Shown here piece after piece: positions 15,422 to 23,378 of a DNA stretch of 24,096 nucleotides (the stretch's first letter is position 1; each line of letters begins with the position of its first letter). The notes beneath the pieces are model-generated. The model was not told where the DNA came from. It made no database searches and saw nothing but the letters and a program-made list of their open reading frames with translations. The stretch is taken from positions 1-24,096 of the forward strand of contig LIBV01000005.1 of the NCBI GenBank assembly GCA_001438335.1, read 5' to 3'. Origin of the DNA: Pelagibacteraceae bacterium BACL5 MAG-120820-bin39 (lineage in GTDB: Bacteria; Pseudomonadota; Alphaproteobacteria; Pelagibacterales; Pelagibacteraceae). Both the position numbers and the translations under genes were made by a program.

Positions 15422-17293
15422 ATGATAAATAAAGACTCAAGCTTCCAAAAGTTGCACAACATTAATAGAAGAATGTTTATTATTGTTGCTGCAAAAGTGG
15501 TTGTTTTTACGGGTATTGTGGGTCGATTATTTACACTTCAGATAAATGAAAGTAAAAAATATTTAACTTTATCAGATAAAAATAGAATTAGAGAATGGAA
15601 GCTTCCACCTGAAAGAGGAGAATTTTATGATTATTTTGGAAAATTAATTGCTGGTAATCAAAAAGTATATCAACTTCACTTGGATCCAGAACAAGTTGAA
15701 GATTTCAAAACATTATCTACTCGGTTAAAAAATATTCTTGAATTAAGTGATGATGAATTTTCTACGATCTTAAAGAAAAAAAATGAAACCAAGCCTTGGG
15801 AAACTCTAATTATTTCTGAAAATTTAAGCTGGAAACAGTTTGCAAAAGTAAATAACTATCTACACGAATTATCTGGAGTAAAACCAGTATTATCTATTTC
15901 AAGATACTATCCTTATAAAGAAAATCTTACACATATTATTGGATATGTTAATCAAGCAAATACTGATGATTTAGAAAATAATGAACAAATTAAAAATAAA
16001 TTTGTTCCTGGTCTAAAAGTTGGAAAAACTGGATTAGAAAAGACTTTTGAAAATGAGTTGATTGGCACAAATAGTATTCAGAGATATGAAGTAAATGCAT
16101 ATGGCAAAAGAATTAGTCAATTAGAATTTCAAAAAGGTGATAAAGGAAAAAATATTAAACTTACAATAGATACAGACATTCAGAATTTATGTAATCAGTT
16201 ATTAGCAAATAAAGCAGGCTCAATTAGTGTAATGAATATTTTTTCTGGAGAAATTATAGCCATGCATTCTTCACCTTCTTTTGATCCAAATTTATTTTTA
16301 TTTGGAATAAATCAAGATGATTGGCAATTAATCAGAAACAATCCACTAAAACCCCTTGTAAATAAAACTATTTCAGGTCAATACTCTCCAGGATCTACAA
16401 TTAAGCCAATTGTTGCTTTATCAGCTTTAGAAAATAATGTTATTGATAAAAATTTTAAAGTTTTCTGTAAGGGCAAGATAGAAAGTTATGGTCAAACCTA
16501 TCATTGTTGGAAAAAAGAAGGGCATGGATCTGTTGATTTAAAAGAGGCAATGAAACAATCTTGTGACACTTATTTTTATGAGATTTCAAGATTGTTAGGA
16601 GTTGATCGATTAAGTGTAACAGCAAAAAAATTTGGTTTAGGCAATAAAATTTTAGAAAGTTTGTTTAATAATGAACAGAGTGGCTTAATTCCAAGTACGC
16701 AATGGAAAAAAAATAGTTTAGGAAAAAACTGGTTGCTTGGAGAGACGATGATTACTGGTATTGGTCAAGGTTATATCCAAACTACCCCCCTACAATTATG
16801 TTTAATGACTGCCCAAATAGCTAACGGTGGATATAAAATTAAACCAAAAATAGTAGTGAATACCGACAAACAAAACTTATCATTAGAAAATTTTGAACCA
16901 TTATATAAAAATCAAAAAAATATTAAATTTATTCAAGAAATAATGTTTAGTTCTGTGAATGAAATTAGAGGAACTTCATATTCTTCAAGAATTAATGATA
17001 CCAAATATCAATTTGCTGGAAAGACAGGAACTGCACAAGTTAAACGAATTACTAAATTAGATCGAGAGCTTGATTTAGATACTGCAGAAATTCCTTATGA
17101 AGAAAGAGATCATGCATTGTATATTGCCTTTGGTCCCTATAAATCGCCACAATATGCTATGAGTATTATTATTGAACATGGCGGATCTGGAAGTTCAGCA
17201 GCGGCACCTTTAGCAAAAGAATTATTTAAAGCAGTAATTGACAAACACGAAATGAGAGAAAAGTTTAAAGAAAAAAATCACCTAGATATATAA
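15422..17293 (+). CDS. mrdA: Penicillin-binding protein 2 (peptidoglycan transpeptidase)
   Basis: PBP2 is the monofunctional class B transpeptidase that cross-links lateral-wall peptidoglycan, paired with the RodA glycosyltransferase. The 623-residue protein has a membrane anchor at about 18-40 (MFIIVAAKVVVFTGIVGRLF), then the pedestal/dimerisation domain with LPPERGEFYDYFGKLIA. The transpeptidase domain begins near 250 with its three active-site motifs: SxxK as S325-T-I-K328 (SPGSTIKP), SxD as S380-C-D382 (KQSCDTYFYE, typical of PBP2) and KTG at 534-536 (AGKTGTAQV). Length is normal. The start is four bases after the mreD stop without a clear Shine-Dalgarno sequence, and the stop abuts the mrdB ATG. 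Confidence 0.95.
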   Translation: MINKDSSFQKLHNINRRMFIIVAAKVVVFTGIVGRLFTLQINESKKYLTLSDKNRIREWKLPPERGEFYDYFGKLIAGNQKVYQLHLDPEQVEDFKTLSTRLKNILELSDDEFSTILKKKNETKPWETLIISENLSWKQFAKVNNYLHELSGVKPVLSISRYYPYKENLTHIIGYVNQANTDDLENNEQIKNKFVPGLKVGKTGLEKTFENELIGTNSIQRYEVNAYGKRISQLEFQKGDKGKNIKLTIDTDIQNLCNQLLANKAGSISVMNIFSGEIIAMHSSPSFDPNLFLFGINQDDWQLIRNNPLKPLVNKTISGQYSPGSTIKPIVALSALENNVIDKNFKVFCKGKIESYGQTYHCWKKEGHGSVDLKEAMKQSCDTYFYEISRLLGVDRLSVTAKKFGLGNKILESLFNNEQSGLIPSTQWKKNSLGKNWLLGETMITGIGQGYIQTTPLQLCLMTAQIANGGYKIKPKIVVNTDKQNLSLENFEPLYKNQKNIKFIQEIMFSSVNEIRGTSYSSRINDTKYQFAGKTGTAQVKRITKLDRELDLDTAEIPYEERDHALYIAFGPYKSPQYAMSIIIEHGGSGSSAAAPLAKELFKAVIDKHEMREKFKEKNHLDI

Positions 17294-18418
17294 ATGTTTC
17301 AACATACAAAATTAGATAATGAATTAACACTAATTCAAAAAATTAAAAATTTAGATTATATTTTATTATTTTTAATAACCTTATTGGGTGTTCTTAGTAT
17401 TTTTACCATGTATTCAACAGATGGTGGTCAAATATTATTTCATACAAAAAGTCATTTTATTAAATTTGTAGTTTTTTTCCCAATGATGATATTGCTCTCA
17501 TTGTTTACAATTAAATTTTGGCACAGTTTATCATATTTTATTTATATAATTGTTTTAGCTTTGTTAATTTGGGTCTCGATATTTGGAGTAGAGGCCTCAG
17601 GATCAAAAAGATGGATTGATTTTTATTTTATAAATCTTCAACCTTCAGAATTAATGAAGATTGCAATTATTTTGTGTCTTGCAAAATATTACCATCGAGT
17701 AAAAATCAATGATGTAAATAACTTTACTCCAATAATAACATCTATAACTGTAATTTTAATTCCTATTATTTTAGTTATTAGACAACCTGATCTTGGAACA
17801 TCCATTTTGATAGCTTTGAGTGGCTTAATAGTATTATGGTTATCAGGATTAAAAATTAAATATTTTAGTTACTCTTTCATAACTTTTATTGTTTCATTAC
17901 CTTTTGTTATTTCTTTATTAAAACCTTACCAAAAAATGAGAATTTTAACTTTTTTAAATCCTGATATAGATCCTTTAGGCTCAGGTTATCAAATAATTCA
18001 ATCTAAAATAGCTATTGGCTCAGGAGGTCTTACAGGAAAGGGATACCTTAAAGGTACTCAAAGTTATTTAGATTTTTTACCTGAAAAACATACAGATTTT
18101 ATTTTTACTCTTTACTCTGAAGAATTTGGATTTTTTGGATCATTATTTTTATTACTAATTTATGCAGTTATTCTTTATCGAGTAATTTATATTGGAACAA
18201 TTTCCAGAAGTCATTTTGCCAAATTATTTTGTTATAGTTTTGCTTTTGCTATTTTTTTGTATGTAACGATTAATATGTCGATGGTTTTAGGATTACTACC
18301 TATAGTTGGATCTCCTTTACCAATAATGTCCTACGGAGGTTCATCTATGTTGGCAACCATGATAGGTTTTGCAATTGTCTTGAGTGCCAAAATTAACAGC
18401 AAACAACTTATAGCTTAA
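17294..18418 (+). CDS. mrdB: RodA, SEDS peptidoglycan glycosyltransferase
   Basis: RodA polymerises lipid II into glycan strands for cell elongation in complex with PBP2. The 374-residue protein has about ten membrane helices and the SEDS blocks: RWIDFYFINLQPSELMKIAI at about 106-125, RQPDLGTSILIALSGLIVLW at about 163-182, and GSGGLTGKGYLKGTQSYLDF. FLPEKHTDFIF contains D268, the counterpart of the Asp required for polymerase activity. The terminal GLLPIVGSPLPIMSYGGSSM is also diagnostic. It lies directly after mrdA with no gap and closes the five-gene shape operon. No terminator hairpin is evident in the 58-bp gap that follows. Confidence 0.95.
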   Translation: MFQHTKLDNELTLIQKIKNLDYILLFLITLLGVLSIFTMYSTDGGQILFHTKSHFIKFVVFFPMMILLSLFTIKFWHSLSYFIYIIVLALLIWVSIFGVEASGSKRWIDFYFINLQPSELMKIAIILCLAKYYHRVKINDVNNFTPIITSITVILIPIILVIRQPDLGTSILIALSGLIVLWLSGLKIKYFSYSFITFIVSLPFVISLLKPYQKMRILTFLNPDIDPLGSGYQIIQSKIAIGSGGLTGKGYLKGTQSYLDFLPEKHTDFIFTLYSEEFGFFGSLFLLLIYAVILYRVIYIGTISRSHFAKLFCYSFAFAIFLYVTINMSMVLGLLPIVGSPLPIMSYGGSSMLATMIGFAIVLSAKINSKQLIA

Positions 18419-18434
18419 ATTAAAAAAGTATAAT

Positions 18435-18462
18435 TTGTCGCTTCCTAAAAACTAAATATTAA
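18435..18462 (+). promoter_or_regulatory. Candidate promoter of the dadA-type gene
   Basis: TTGTCG (18435-18440) and TATTAA (18457-18462), 16 bases apart, could serve as -35 and -10 boxes. The start would fall near 18469, leaving a leader of only about 8 bases before ATG 18477. No Shine-Dalgarno sequence is present (GTTGCT precedes the ATG). The match is moderate and the region is generally AT-rich, so this is tentative. Confidence 0.3.
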
Positions 18463-18476
18463 ATATATAAGTTGCT

Positions 18477-19718
18477 ATGAATAAAAATTTAAAAGTTGGA
18501 ATTGTGGGTAGTGGTATTCAAGGAATATCCAATGCATTATTTCTTCAAAAAAAAGGTTTTGAGGTAACTATTTTTGATAGAGACGAGCCAGGCAGTCCAG
18601 CTGCATCTTATGGCAATGCGGGTCACTTTTCACCGTATGCATCAGTTCCTCTAAATAGACCAGATGTATTAGCAGATGTGCCAGCAATGCTTTTAAGTTC
18701 TTATGGACCTCTCGCTTTAAAATGGAACTATGTACCTAAAATGATTCCTTGGTTTGTTAGATTCATTTTAAATTCTACAAAAAACAAAATGATGCACACT
18801 GCAAAAAATATGCATCAAATATTAGATTTAGCATTACCTGCTTATGATGAATTGTTTGATGAGATAGATTTAGAAGGATTGGTTGAAAATAAAGGTATTT
18901 TATATATTTGGACGGACAAAGATTTAAAAAGTAGAGAATTAGAAATTAAAGTTAGAGATGAACTAGGGGTAAAACAACAATTAGTTAATAAACATGAAAT
19001 CCATGATCTAGAACCACATATTAAACCCTTTTACCATGCTGGAGTTTACTATCCCTATGCTAGACATGCGAGAAACCCAAAAAAAATTCTCTTAAAATTA
19101 TTTGATCTTTTTTTAAAGAAAGGTGGAAAATTTAAAAAATTAAATGTTCAGGAAGTCAAATTTGATGATGATAAACCAATTTTAAAAACTGAAAATCAAA
19201 GTTTCATTTTTGATAAAATTGTCATTGCTTGTGGAGCATTTTCAAAAAAACTTACAGATAAACTTGATGAGAAGATACCTCTAGATACAGAAAGAGGATA
19301 TCACGTACATTTTAAAAATTGTGATCACTTATTAAATAGACCGGTAATATTTTCTAATAGAGGATTTGGGATTACACCCATGGAACAAGGATTAAGAGTA
19401 GTAGGAACAGTTGAATTTGGTGGGTTAGATAATCCATTATCAAAATCGAGAATTAAAAACTTAATTAATAATGCAAAATATATGCTGGGAGATCTACCTG
19501 AACATGAGGATGAATGGCTTGGCTTTAGACCAAGCTTACCAGATTTTTTACCCGTTATAGGTCCCTCAAAAAATCGTAAAAATGTTTTTTATTGTTTTGG
19601 TCATCATCATTTGGGATGGACATTAGGTCCAATATCTGGAAAGATTGTTTCCGGAATGATAGCTAAAGAAAATACAAATCTCAATTTAGAACCTTATAGC
19701 TCAAAAAGATTTAGTTAA
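18477..19718 (+). CDS. FAD-dependent oxidoreductase, D-amino acid dehydrogenase (DadA) type
   Basis: This protein most resembles DadA small-subunit-type D-amino acid dehydrogenases, which oxidise D-amino acids to 2-oxoacids plus ammonia at the inner face of the membrane. The 413-residue protein opens with the FAD dinucleotide fold KVGIVGSGIQGISNALFLQK (GxGxxG at 11-16). The DadA-like SYGNAGHFSPYASVPL follows at about 45-60. The C-terminal half has IACGAFSKKL, RGYHVHF, GLRVVGTVEFGG and the FRPSLPDFLPVIGPS closing FAD-site block. Related amine oxidases (glycine or sarcosine oxidase-like) share this fold, so the substrate is not certain and no symbol is given. The neighbours, a metabolite exporter and a 2-hydroxyacid dehydrogenase, are compatible with handling the 2-oxoacid product. 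Confidence 0.85.
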   Translation: MNKNLKVGIVGSGIQGISNALFLQKKGFEVTIFDRDEPGSPAASYGNAGHFSPYASVPLNRPDVLADVPAMLLSSYGPLALKWNYVPKMIPWFVRFILNSTKNKMMHTAKNMHQILDLALPAYDELFDEIDLEGLVENKGILYIWTDKDLKSRELEIKVRDELGVKQQLVNKHEIHDLEPHIKPFYHAGVYYPYARHARNPKKILLKLFDLFLKKGGKFKKLNVQEVKFDDDKPILKTENQSFIFDKIVIACGAFSKKLTDKLDEKIPLDTERGYHVHFKNCDHLLNRPVIFSNRGFGITPMEQGLRVVGTVEFGGLDNPLSKSRIKNLINNAKYMLGDLPEHEDEWLGFRPSLPDFLPVIGPSKNRKNVFYCFGHHHLGWTLGPISGKIVSGMIAKENTNLNLEPYSSKRFS

Positions 19719-19721
19719 TTC

Positions 19722-20615
19722 ATGCAAAACACCAAAGCATATATAATGCTGGTATGTGCATCTTTATTTTGGGCAGGTAATTTCATTGTTGGAAAATATG
19801 CTTTTTTAACAGATATTCCTCCTTTATCTTTAGTTTTTTATAGATGGACACTTGTTTGGTTTATTTTGTTACCATTTACTTACAAAGAAATTATTAAATA
19901 CAAAGATATTATTCTTAAAAATTTACCGTTATTATTTTTGCTAGGATTTACAAGTGTAGGATTATTTAATTCTTTTACTTATTTAGCTTTGATCCACACG
20001 CAAGTAATCAACGCCTCCTTATTTAATGCTGCAATCCCTGCAATAATAATTTTGCTTTGTTTATTATTTAAAGTTGAAAAAACTAATAAGTTTCAGATTT
20101 TAGGTCTAATTATTTCAGTATTAGGAATAATAGCAATTATAACAAAACTTAATCTAGATATTTTACTTTCATTAAATTTTAATAAGGGAGATTTAATTAT
20201 GGTAGGTGGTGCTCTAACTTGGGGTATTTACTCAACTTTATTAAAGAGAAAAAAATTCACTTTACCACTTTTAACATTAGTACATGTTATTTGTACACTT
20301 GGACTTATAAGTGTGTTGCCACAATTTTTATACGAATATACTAATGGGCAAGTAATTAAATTTGATATTAATCTTGTTTATACTTTAATTTTTCTAGCTC
20401 TTTTTCCAAGCATAGGCTCTTATTATTGTTGGGCTGGGGCTGTATCGATTGTAGGTGCTAATAGAGCGGGTATTTCTTTATCTTTAATACCTTTATTTAG
20501 CACTATCATGGCTATTGGAATTTATGATGAAAAATTTCAATTTTTTCATTTGATTGGAGCAATTTTAATTATATTAGGTTTACTTTTATCAAATAAGGAA
20601 ATTAAAAATGCTTAA
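19722..20615 (+). CDS. EamA/DMT-family transporter
   Basis: This 297-residue integral membrane protein has about ten helices in two EamA repeats, roughly 5-140 and 153-292. The repeat starts are MLVCASLFWAGNFIVGKYAF and LIMVGGALTWGIYSTLLKR, each with the family's W-G/N pattern. The conserved YLALIHTQVINASLFNAAIPAIIILL and GAVSIVGANRAGISLSLIPL stretches end the respective repeats. The drug/metabolite transporter superfamily mostly exports amino acids, nucleosides and other metabolites; the substrate here is unknown. The ATG is 3 bases after the upstream dehydrogenase stop, and the last 8 bases overlap the next gene, so the three are probably one transcription unit and the cargo may be related to amino acid or oxoacid metabolism. 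Confidence 0.87.
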   Translation: MQNTKAYIMLVCASLFWAGNFIVGKYAFLTDIPPLSLVFYRWTLVWFILLPFTYKEIIKYKDIILKNLPLLFLLGFTSVGLFNSFTYLALIHTQVINASLFNAAIPAIIILLCLLFKVEKTNKFQILGLIISVLGIIAIITKLNLDILLSLNFNKGDLIMVGGALTWGIYSTLLKRKKFTLPLLTLVHVICTLGLISVLPQFLYEYTNGQVIKFDINLVYTLIFLALFPSIGSYYCWAGAVSIVGANRAGISLSLIPLFSTIMAIGIYDEKFQFFHLIGAILIILGLLLSNKEIKNA

Positions 20616-21558
20616 AGTTGCAATATTAGATGATTATCAAAATGTTTCACAGGAGTTTGTGGATTTAAAAAAATTATCAGGCAAATATGAATTTAAAATT
20701 TTCAGTGAACCTTTTTTAGATGAGGCTGAAGCAATTGAACAACTAGCTGATTTTGAAGCTTTATTAATTATGAGAGAAAGAACTCCTATTACCAAAAATT
20801 TGATTGATAATTTAAACAAATTAAAATTTATCATTACTAGTGGCTCAAGAAATAAAGCAATAGATTTAGAAGCTGCAAAAAAAAGAAAAATTACGGTGTG
20901 TGGCACTGAGATTAATTTTAATCCTACTAGCGAATTAACCTGGGCATTGATTTTGGGATTAGCTAAAAACCTTAAAACAGAAATAGATAATATGTACCAG
21001 GGTTATTGGCAAACTACGGTTGGTTTTGAATTAAAGGGTAAAATTTTAGGATTAATTGGTCTTGGAAGAGTAGGCTCTCAAGTAGCAAAAATTGGAAAAG
21101 CTTTTGGTATGGAAGTTATGGCCTGGAGTGAAAATTTGGATTTAAATAAATGTAAAGAGCTAGATGTATTACCGTGTGGTAAGGAAGATTTGATTAAACA
21201 TTCAGACTTCTTATCAATACATGTTCAGGGAGGTGAAAGATATAAAGATTGCATTACTTTGAAAGAATTAGATCAAATGAAAAAAACAGCCTTTTTAATA
21301 AACACTTCTAGAGGACCAATTGTTAATGAAGATGATCTAATTATTGCTTTATCAACAAATGTAATTTTAGGTGCGGGTTTAGATGTCTATGAGAAAGAAC
21401 CTTTACCTGAAAATAATAAATTAAGATTTTTACCTAATGCTTTATTAACCCCTCATATTGGATATGTTACGGCGGAAAACTATAGTATTTTTTATACCCA
21501 AATGATTGAAGATTTAGAAGCTTGTGTTGCAGGTAAACCTATAAGAGAGTTAAAATAA
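20608..21558 (+). CDS. D-isomer-specific 2-hydroxyacid dehydrogenase family protein
   Basis: This NAD(P)-dependent oxidoreductase of the SerA/HprA/LdhA superfamily interconverts 2-oxoacids and D-2-hydroxyacids. The 316-residue protein has a split substrate domain and a central nucleotide domain with GLIGLGRVGSQVAKIGKAFG (GxGxxG at 151-156). Catalytic residues are present: R235 in NTSRGPIVNE, E264 in GLDVYEKEPL and H283 in LTPHIGYVT. At 316 residues it lacks the ACT domain of long phosphoglycerate dehydrogenases. The substrate is not evident. The start overlaps the end of the EamA gene by 8 bases, with AAGGA at 20595-20599, 8 bases upstream. With the DadA-type enzyme it could remove 2-oxoacids formed from D-amino acids, which is inference only. 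Confidence 0.88.
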   Translation: MLKVAILDDYQNVSQEFVDLKKLSGKYEFKIFSEPFLDEAEAIEQLADFEALLIMRERTPITKNLIDNLNKLKFIITSGSRNKAIDLEAAKKRKITVCGTEINFNPTSELTWALILGLAKNLKTEIDNMYQGYWQTTVGFELKGKILGLIGLGRVGSQVAKIGKAFGMEVMAWSENLDLNKCKELDVLPCGKEDLIKHSDFLSIHVQGGERYKDCITLKELDQMKKTAFLINTSRGPIVNEDDLIIALSTNVILGAGLDVYEKEPLPENNKLRFLPNALLTPHIGYVTAENYSIFYTQMIEDLEACVAGKPIRELK

Positions 21559-21567
21559 AAATATAAT

Positions 21568-21942
21568 ATGGTAAAAAAAATTAATACAAATCTAACAGCA
21601 GAACAAAAACTTGTGATGTTTGAAGACGGCACTGAGATGCCAGGTTCTAGTGATTTAAACAGTGAAAAGAGAGAAGGTAGTTTTTATTGTGCAAACTGTG
21701 GAGTAAAATTATTTGATTCAAAATCAAAGTACGAGAGTGGATCAGGTTGGCCATCATTTTATGAATCTTTACCAGAAGTATTTGAAACAAAAACTGATCA
21801 TTTACTAGGCTATCCTCGAACAGAATATCATTGTAAAAATTGTGGTGGTCACCACGGACACATTTTTGAAGACGGACCGCAACCAACAGGAAAAAGATAT
21901 TGTAATAACGGCGTTTGTTTAGTGTTTAAACCAAAAGAATAA
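21568..21942 (+). CDS. msrB: Peptide methionine-(R)-S-oxide reductase MsrB
   Basis: MsrB reduces methionine-R-sulfoxide in oxidised proteins. The 124-residue protein has the structural zinc cysteines in two pairs, C41/C44 (FYCANCG) and C89/C92 (YHCKNCGGHHGH). Family blocks SGSGWPSFYE and HIFEDGPQPTGKRYC precede the catalytic C112 in RYCNNGVCLVF. C117 is close by and could act in recycling, although resolving cysteines vary in this family. It is slightly shorter at the N-terminus than many MsrB proteins but complete in the core. It lies 9 bases after the hydroxyacid dehydrogenase and converges with a glutaredoxin gene only 2 bp away; such dithiol proteins can supply electrons to Msr enzymes. 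No msrA is in the window. Confidence 0.95.
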   Translation: MVKKINTNLTAEQKLVMFEDGTEMPGSSDLNSEKREGSFYCANCGVKLFDSKSKYESGSGWPSFYESLPEVFETKTDHLLGYPRTEYHCKNCGGHHGHIFEDGPQPTGKRYCNNGVCLVFKPKE

Positions 21943-21944
21943 AC

Positions 21945-22199
21945 TTATTTTAGCATTTCTTGGAGTTTGTTTTCTTTTTCTAGAGCTCTTATATCGTCAT
22001 ACCCACCGATGTGCTGATCATCAAAAAATATTTGAGGTATAGTTCTTTTACCATTCGCTTTTTTTATCATTTCATCCATCGCACCATCAACAGTTGCAAT
22101 ATTGATTTCTTTATAAGGAGCATTATTTCTTACTAATAATCTTTTTGCAGCCTCACAGTAGTTACACAGTGGACCGGTGTAAATTGTAATATTTTTCAT
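21945..22199 (-). CDS. grxC: Glutaredoxin (Grx3 type) with CNYC active site
   Basis: This 84-residue thioredoxin-fold protein reduces disulfides and glutathionylated proteins with glutathione. The dithiol active site reads C12-N-Y-C15 (GPLCNYCEAAKRLL) instead of the common CPYC, with Asn for Pro. The cis-Pro motif is present as RTIPQIFFDD and the glutathione-binding GGYDDIRALE follows. Length is typical of bacterial GrxC. It is read on the minus strand three bases after the DUF2805 gene, so the two form a small operon running towards msrB; the stop codons of grxC and msrB are separated by only 2 bp with no hairpin between them. The CNYC centre may alter redox potential relative to CPYC forms. 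Confidence 0.92.
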   Translation of the reverse strand: MKNITIYTGPLCNYCEAAKRLLVRNNAPYKEINIATVDGAMDEMIKKANGKRTIPQIFFDDQHIGGYDDIRALEKENKLQEMLK

Positions 22200-22202
22200 A
22201 AT

Positions 22203-22499
22203 CTATAAATAATCATTCTTTCTAATTTTGCTAGCTATTTCTTTTCTTGAGTATTCGAATTTTTTTCTATGCTTGATACTTTTTTGGTTAACTCTTTTTC
22301 TCCATAATCTAAAAGATACAGGTTTTAGAGATCGCCTCATTATTTTTATTACTTCAGCTTCGGTCTTACCTGTTTTTTTTTGAATTTCTTCAAAAGTAAT
22401 TCGATCAGCCCAAGCAGCCCAAATGATCCAATCTGGATCCTTGATATTTGGCTCTGGATTTTTTACTCTAGTAATGGGGGTGTGACCTTTTTTTTTCAT
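22203..22499 (-). CDS. TIGR03643/DUF2805 family protein of unknown function
   Basis: The core WIIWAAWADRITFEEIQKKT followed by GKTEAEVIKIMRRSLKPVSF and RLWRKRVNQKSIKHRKKF matches the TIGR03643/DUF2805 family of small basic proteins. The first part looks like a helix-turn-helix (about 25-55), so nucleic-acid binding is possible, but no function is established. I chose ATG 22499 (98 residues). It has an AAGGA only 3 bases upstream, which is short, but the only longer alternative is a TTG at 22544 without any ribosome site, adding 15 residues. The gene lies 3 bases before grxC on the same strand. The gap to the divergent exporter gene holds the hairpin described separately. Confidence 0.8.
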   Translation of the reverse strand: MKKKGHTPITRVKNPEPNIKDPDWIIWAAWADRITFEEIQKKTGKTEAEVIKIMRRSLKPVSFRLWRKRVNQKSIKHRKKFEYSRKEIASKIRKNDYL

Positions 22500-22563
22500 A
22501 AATCCTTTATATTTGAAAAAATCAATAATGCATTTTTTTATCAATTGTGATAGATTTTAATTA

Positions 22564-22610
22564 GATAGTCCTTCTTAGCCATCTTTAGCTCCCGGTTTTT
22601 AAGGGCTATC
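22564..22610 (+). promoter_or_regulatory. Possible structured RNA/leader element in the divergent gap
   Basis: GATAGTCC (22564-22571) can pair with GGGCTATC (22603-22610) over 8 bp including one U-G wobble. The wobble is valid only in the + strand transcript; in the minus transcript it becomes A-C. The 31-base interior (TAGCC, then GCTCCCGG and a T-run) is less AT-rich than its surroundings. The structure ends 12 bases before the exporter ATG, which has no Shine-Dalgarno sequence. A role in exporter leader control, or in the divergent minus-strand transcript, is speculative. Confidence 0.3.
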
Positions 22611-22622
22611 CATCCAATCAAA

Positions 22623-23237
22623 ATGCTTCCACTAAACTATTTATTATTTTTACAAATAATAATTTTTTTATTCATCACCCCAGGTACTCCAAGAATGGTT
22701 ATTATCTCTTATTCTATGAACTATGGAATTCAGAAATGTATTTGGACAGCTCTAGGTGATATTAGTGCAAACTTCATACAGGCTATTTTAGTTATTTTTT
22801 TTATTGGAACTTTTTTTTCTGATTACCCTGAATTTTTAAATACAATTAAATGGTTAGGTGTAGCTTATTTGCTTTATTTAGCCTATGACATCTATACTTC
22901 AGTTCCAAAAAATTTAATTAAAAAAAATATTAGGATCAAAAGTTTTTTTTCTTTTTATAGAGATGGTTTTTTAGTTGCAGGTACTAGTCCAAAAGCCTGG
23001 ATGTTTTTTCCTTTTATCTTTCCTCAATTTATAGATTTTAGTCAAAATTTTATTATTCAGTTTATGATATTAATTTTTACATATATAATTTTAGATTTCC
23101 TTTCACTTGTGGGGTACGCTATGTTAGCCCAAAAACTAATTATATGGTTGAAAACAAATCCAAAAGTTATCAATAAAATTTCAACAGCTGTTTTAATTTT
23201 TATTGCATTCTTGATTTCTATTTCCAATAACTACTAA
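22623..23237 (+). CDS. LysE/RhtB-family exporter
   Basis: This 204-residue membrane protein has about six hydrophobic segments and the LysE family layout. The first helix is followed by the TPG motif (FLFITPGTPRMVIISYSMNY, about 15-34), a variant of the usual TPGPN, then GIQKCIWTALGDISANFIQA with the small-residue helix start. The block WLGVAYLLYLAYDIYTS (about 80-96) and the TSPKAWMFFPFIFPQFID segment (about 121-138, corresponding to the usual NPK...F...PQF) are diagnostic. The family exports amino acids or similar small metabolites; the substrate cannot be predicted. The gene is monocistronic here, flanked by a divergent gene and a 206-bp gap. No ribosome site is visible before ATG 22623. 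Confidence 0.85.
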   Translation: MLPLNYLLFLQIIIFLFITPGTPRMVIISYSMNYGIQKCIWTALGDISANFIQAILVIFFIGTFFSDYPEFLNTIKWLGVAYLLYLAYDIYTSVPKNLIKKNIRIKSFFSFYRDGFLVAGTSPKAWMFFPFIFPQFIDFSQNFIIQFMILIFTYIILDFLSLVGYAMLAQKLIIWLKTNPKVINKISTAVLIFIAFLISISNNY

Positions 23238-23378
23238 TTTTTTTAATCAGTGCGTCAGTATAACTTTTACAGAAAATTTATTCGGCAATTAATGACAATA
23301 ATGGTTAATTAATAATTATTTTTTAAATAAACTTTTAATCAATATTAAATACAACTTGAAAGGGTAAATTGAATGTTA

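Noticed and set aside
18419..18476. Terminator after mrdB
   Set aside because: No G/C-bearing stem or U-run found; only A/T-rich sequence and a possible promoter.
22500..22544. TTG-started 15-residue extension of the DUF2805 protein
   Set aside because: No ribosome site before the TTG; the ATG at 22499 has a nearby AAGGA and the extra residues are low-complexity.
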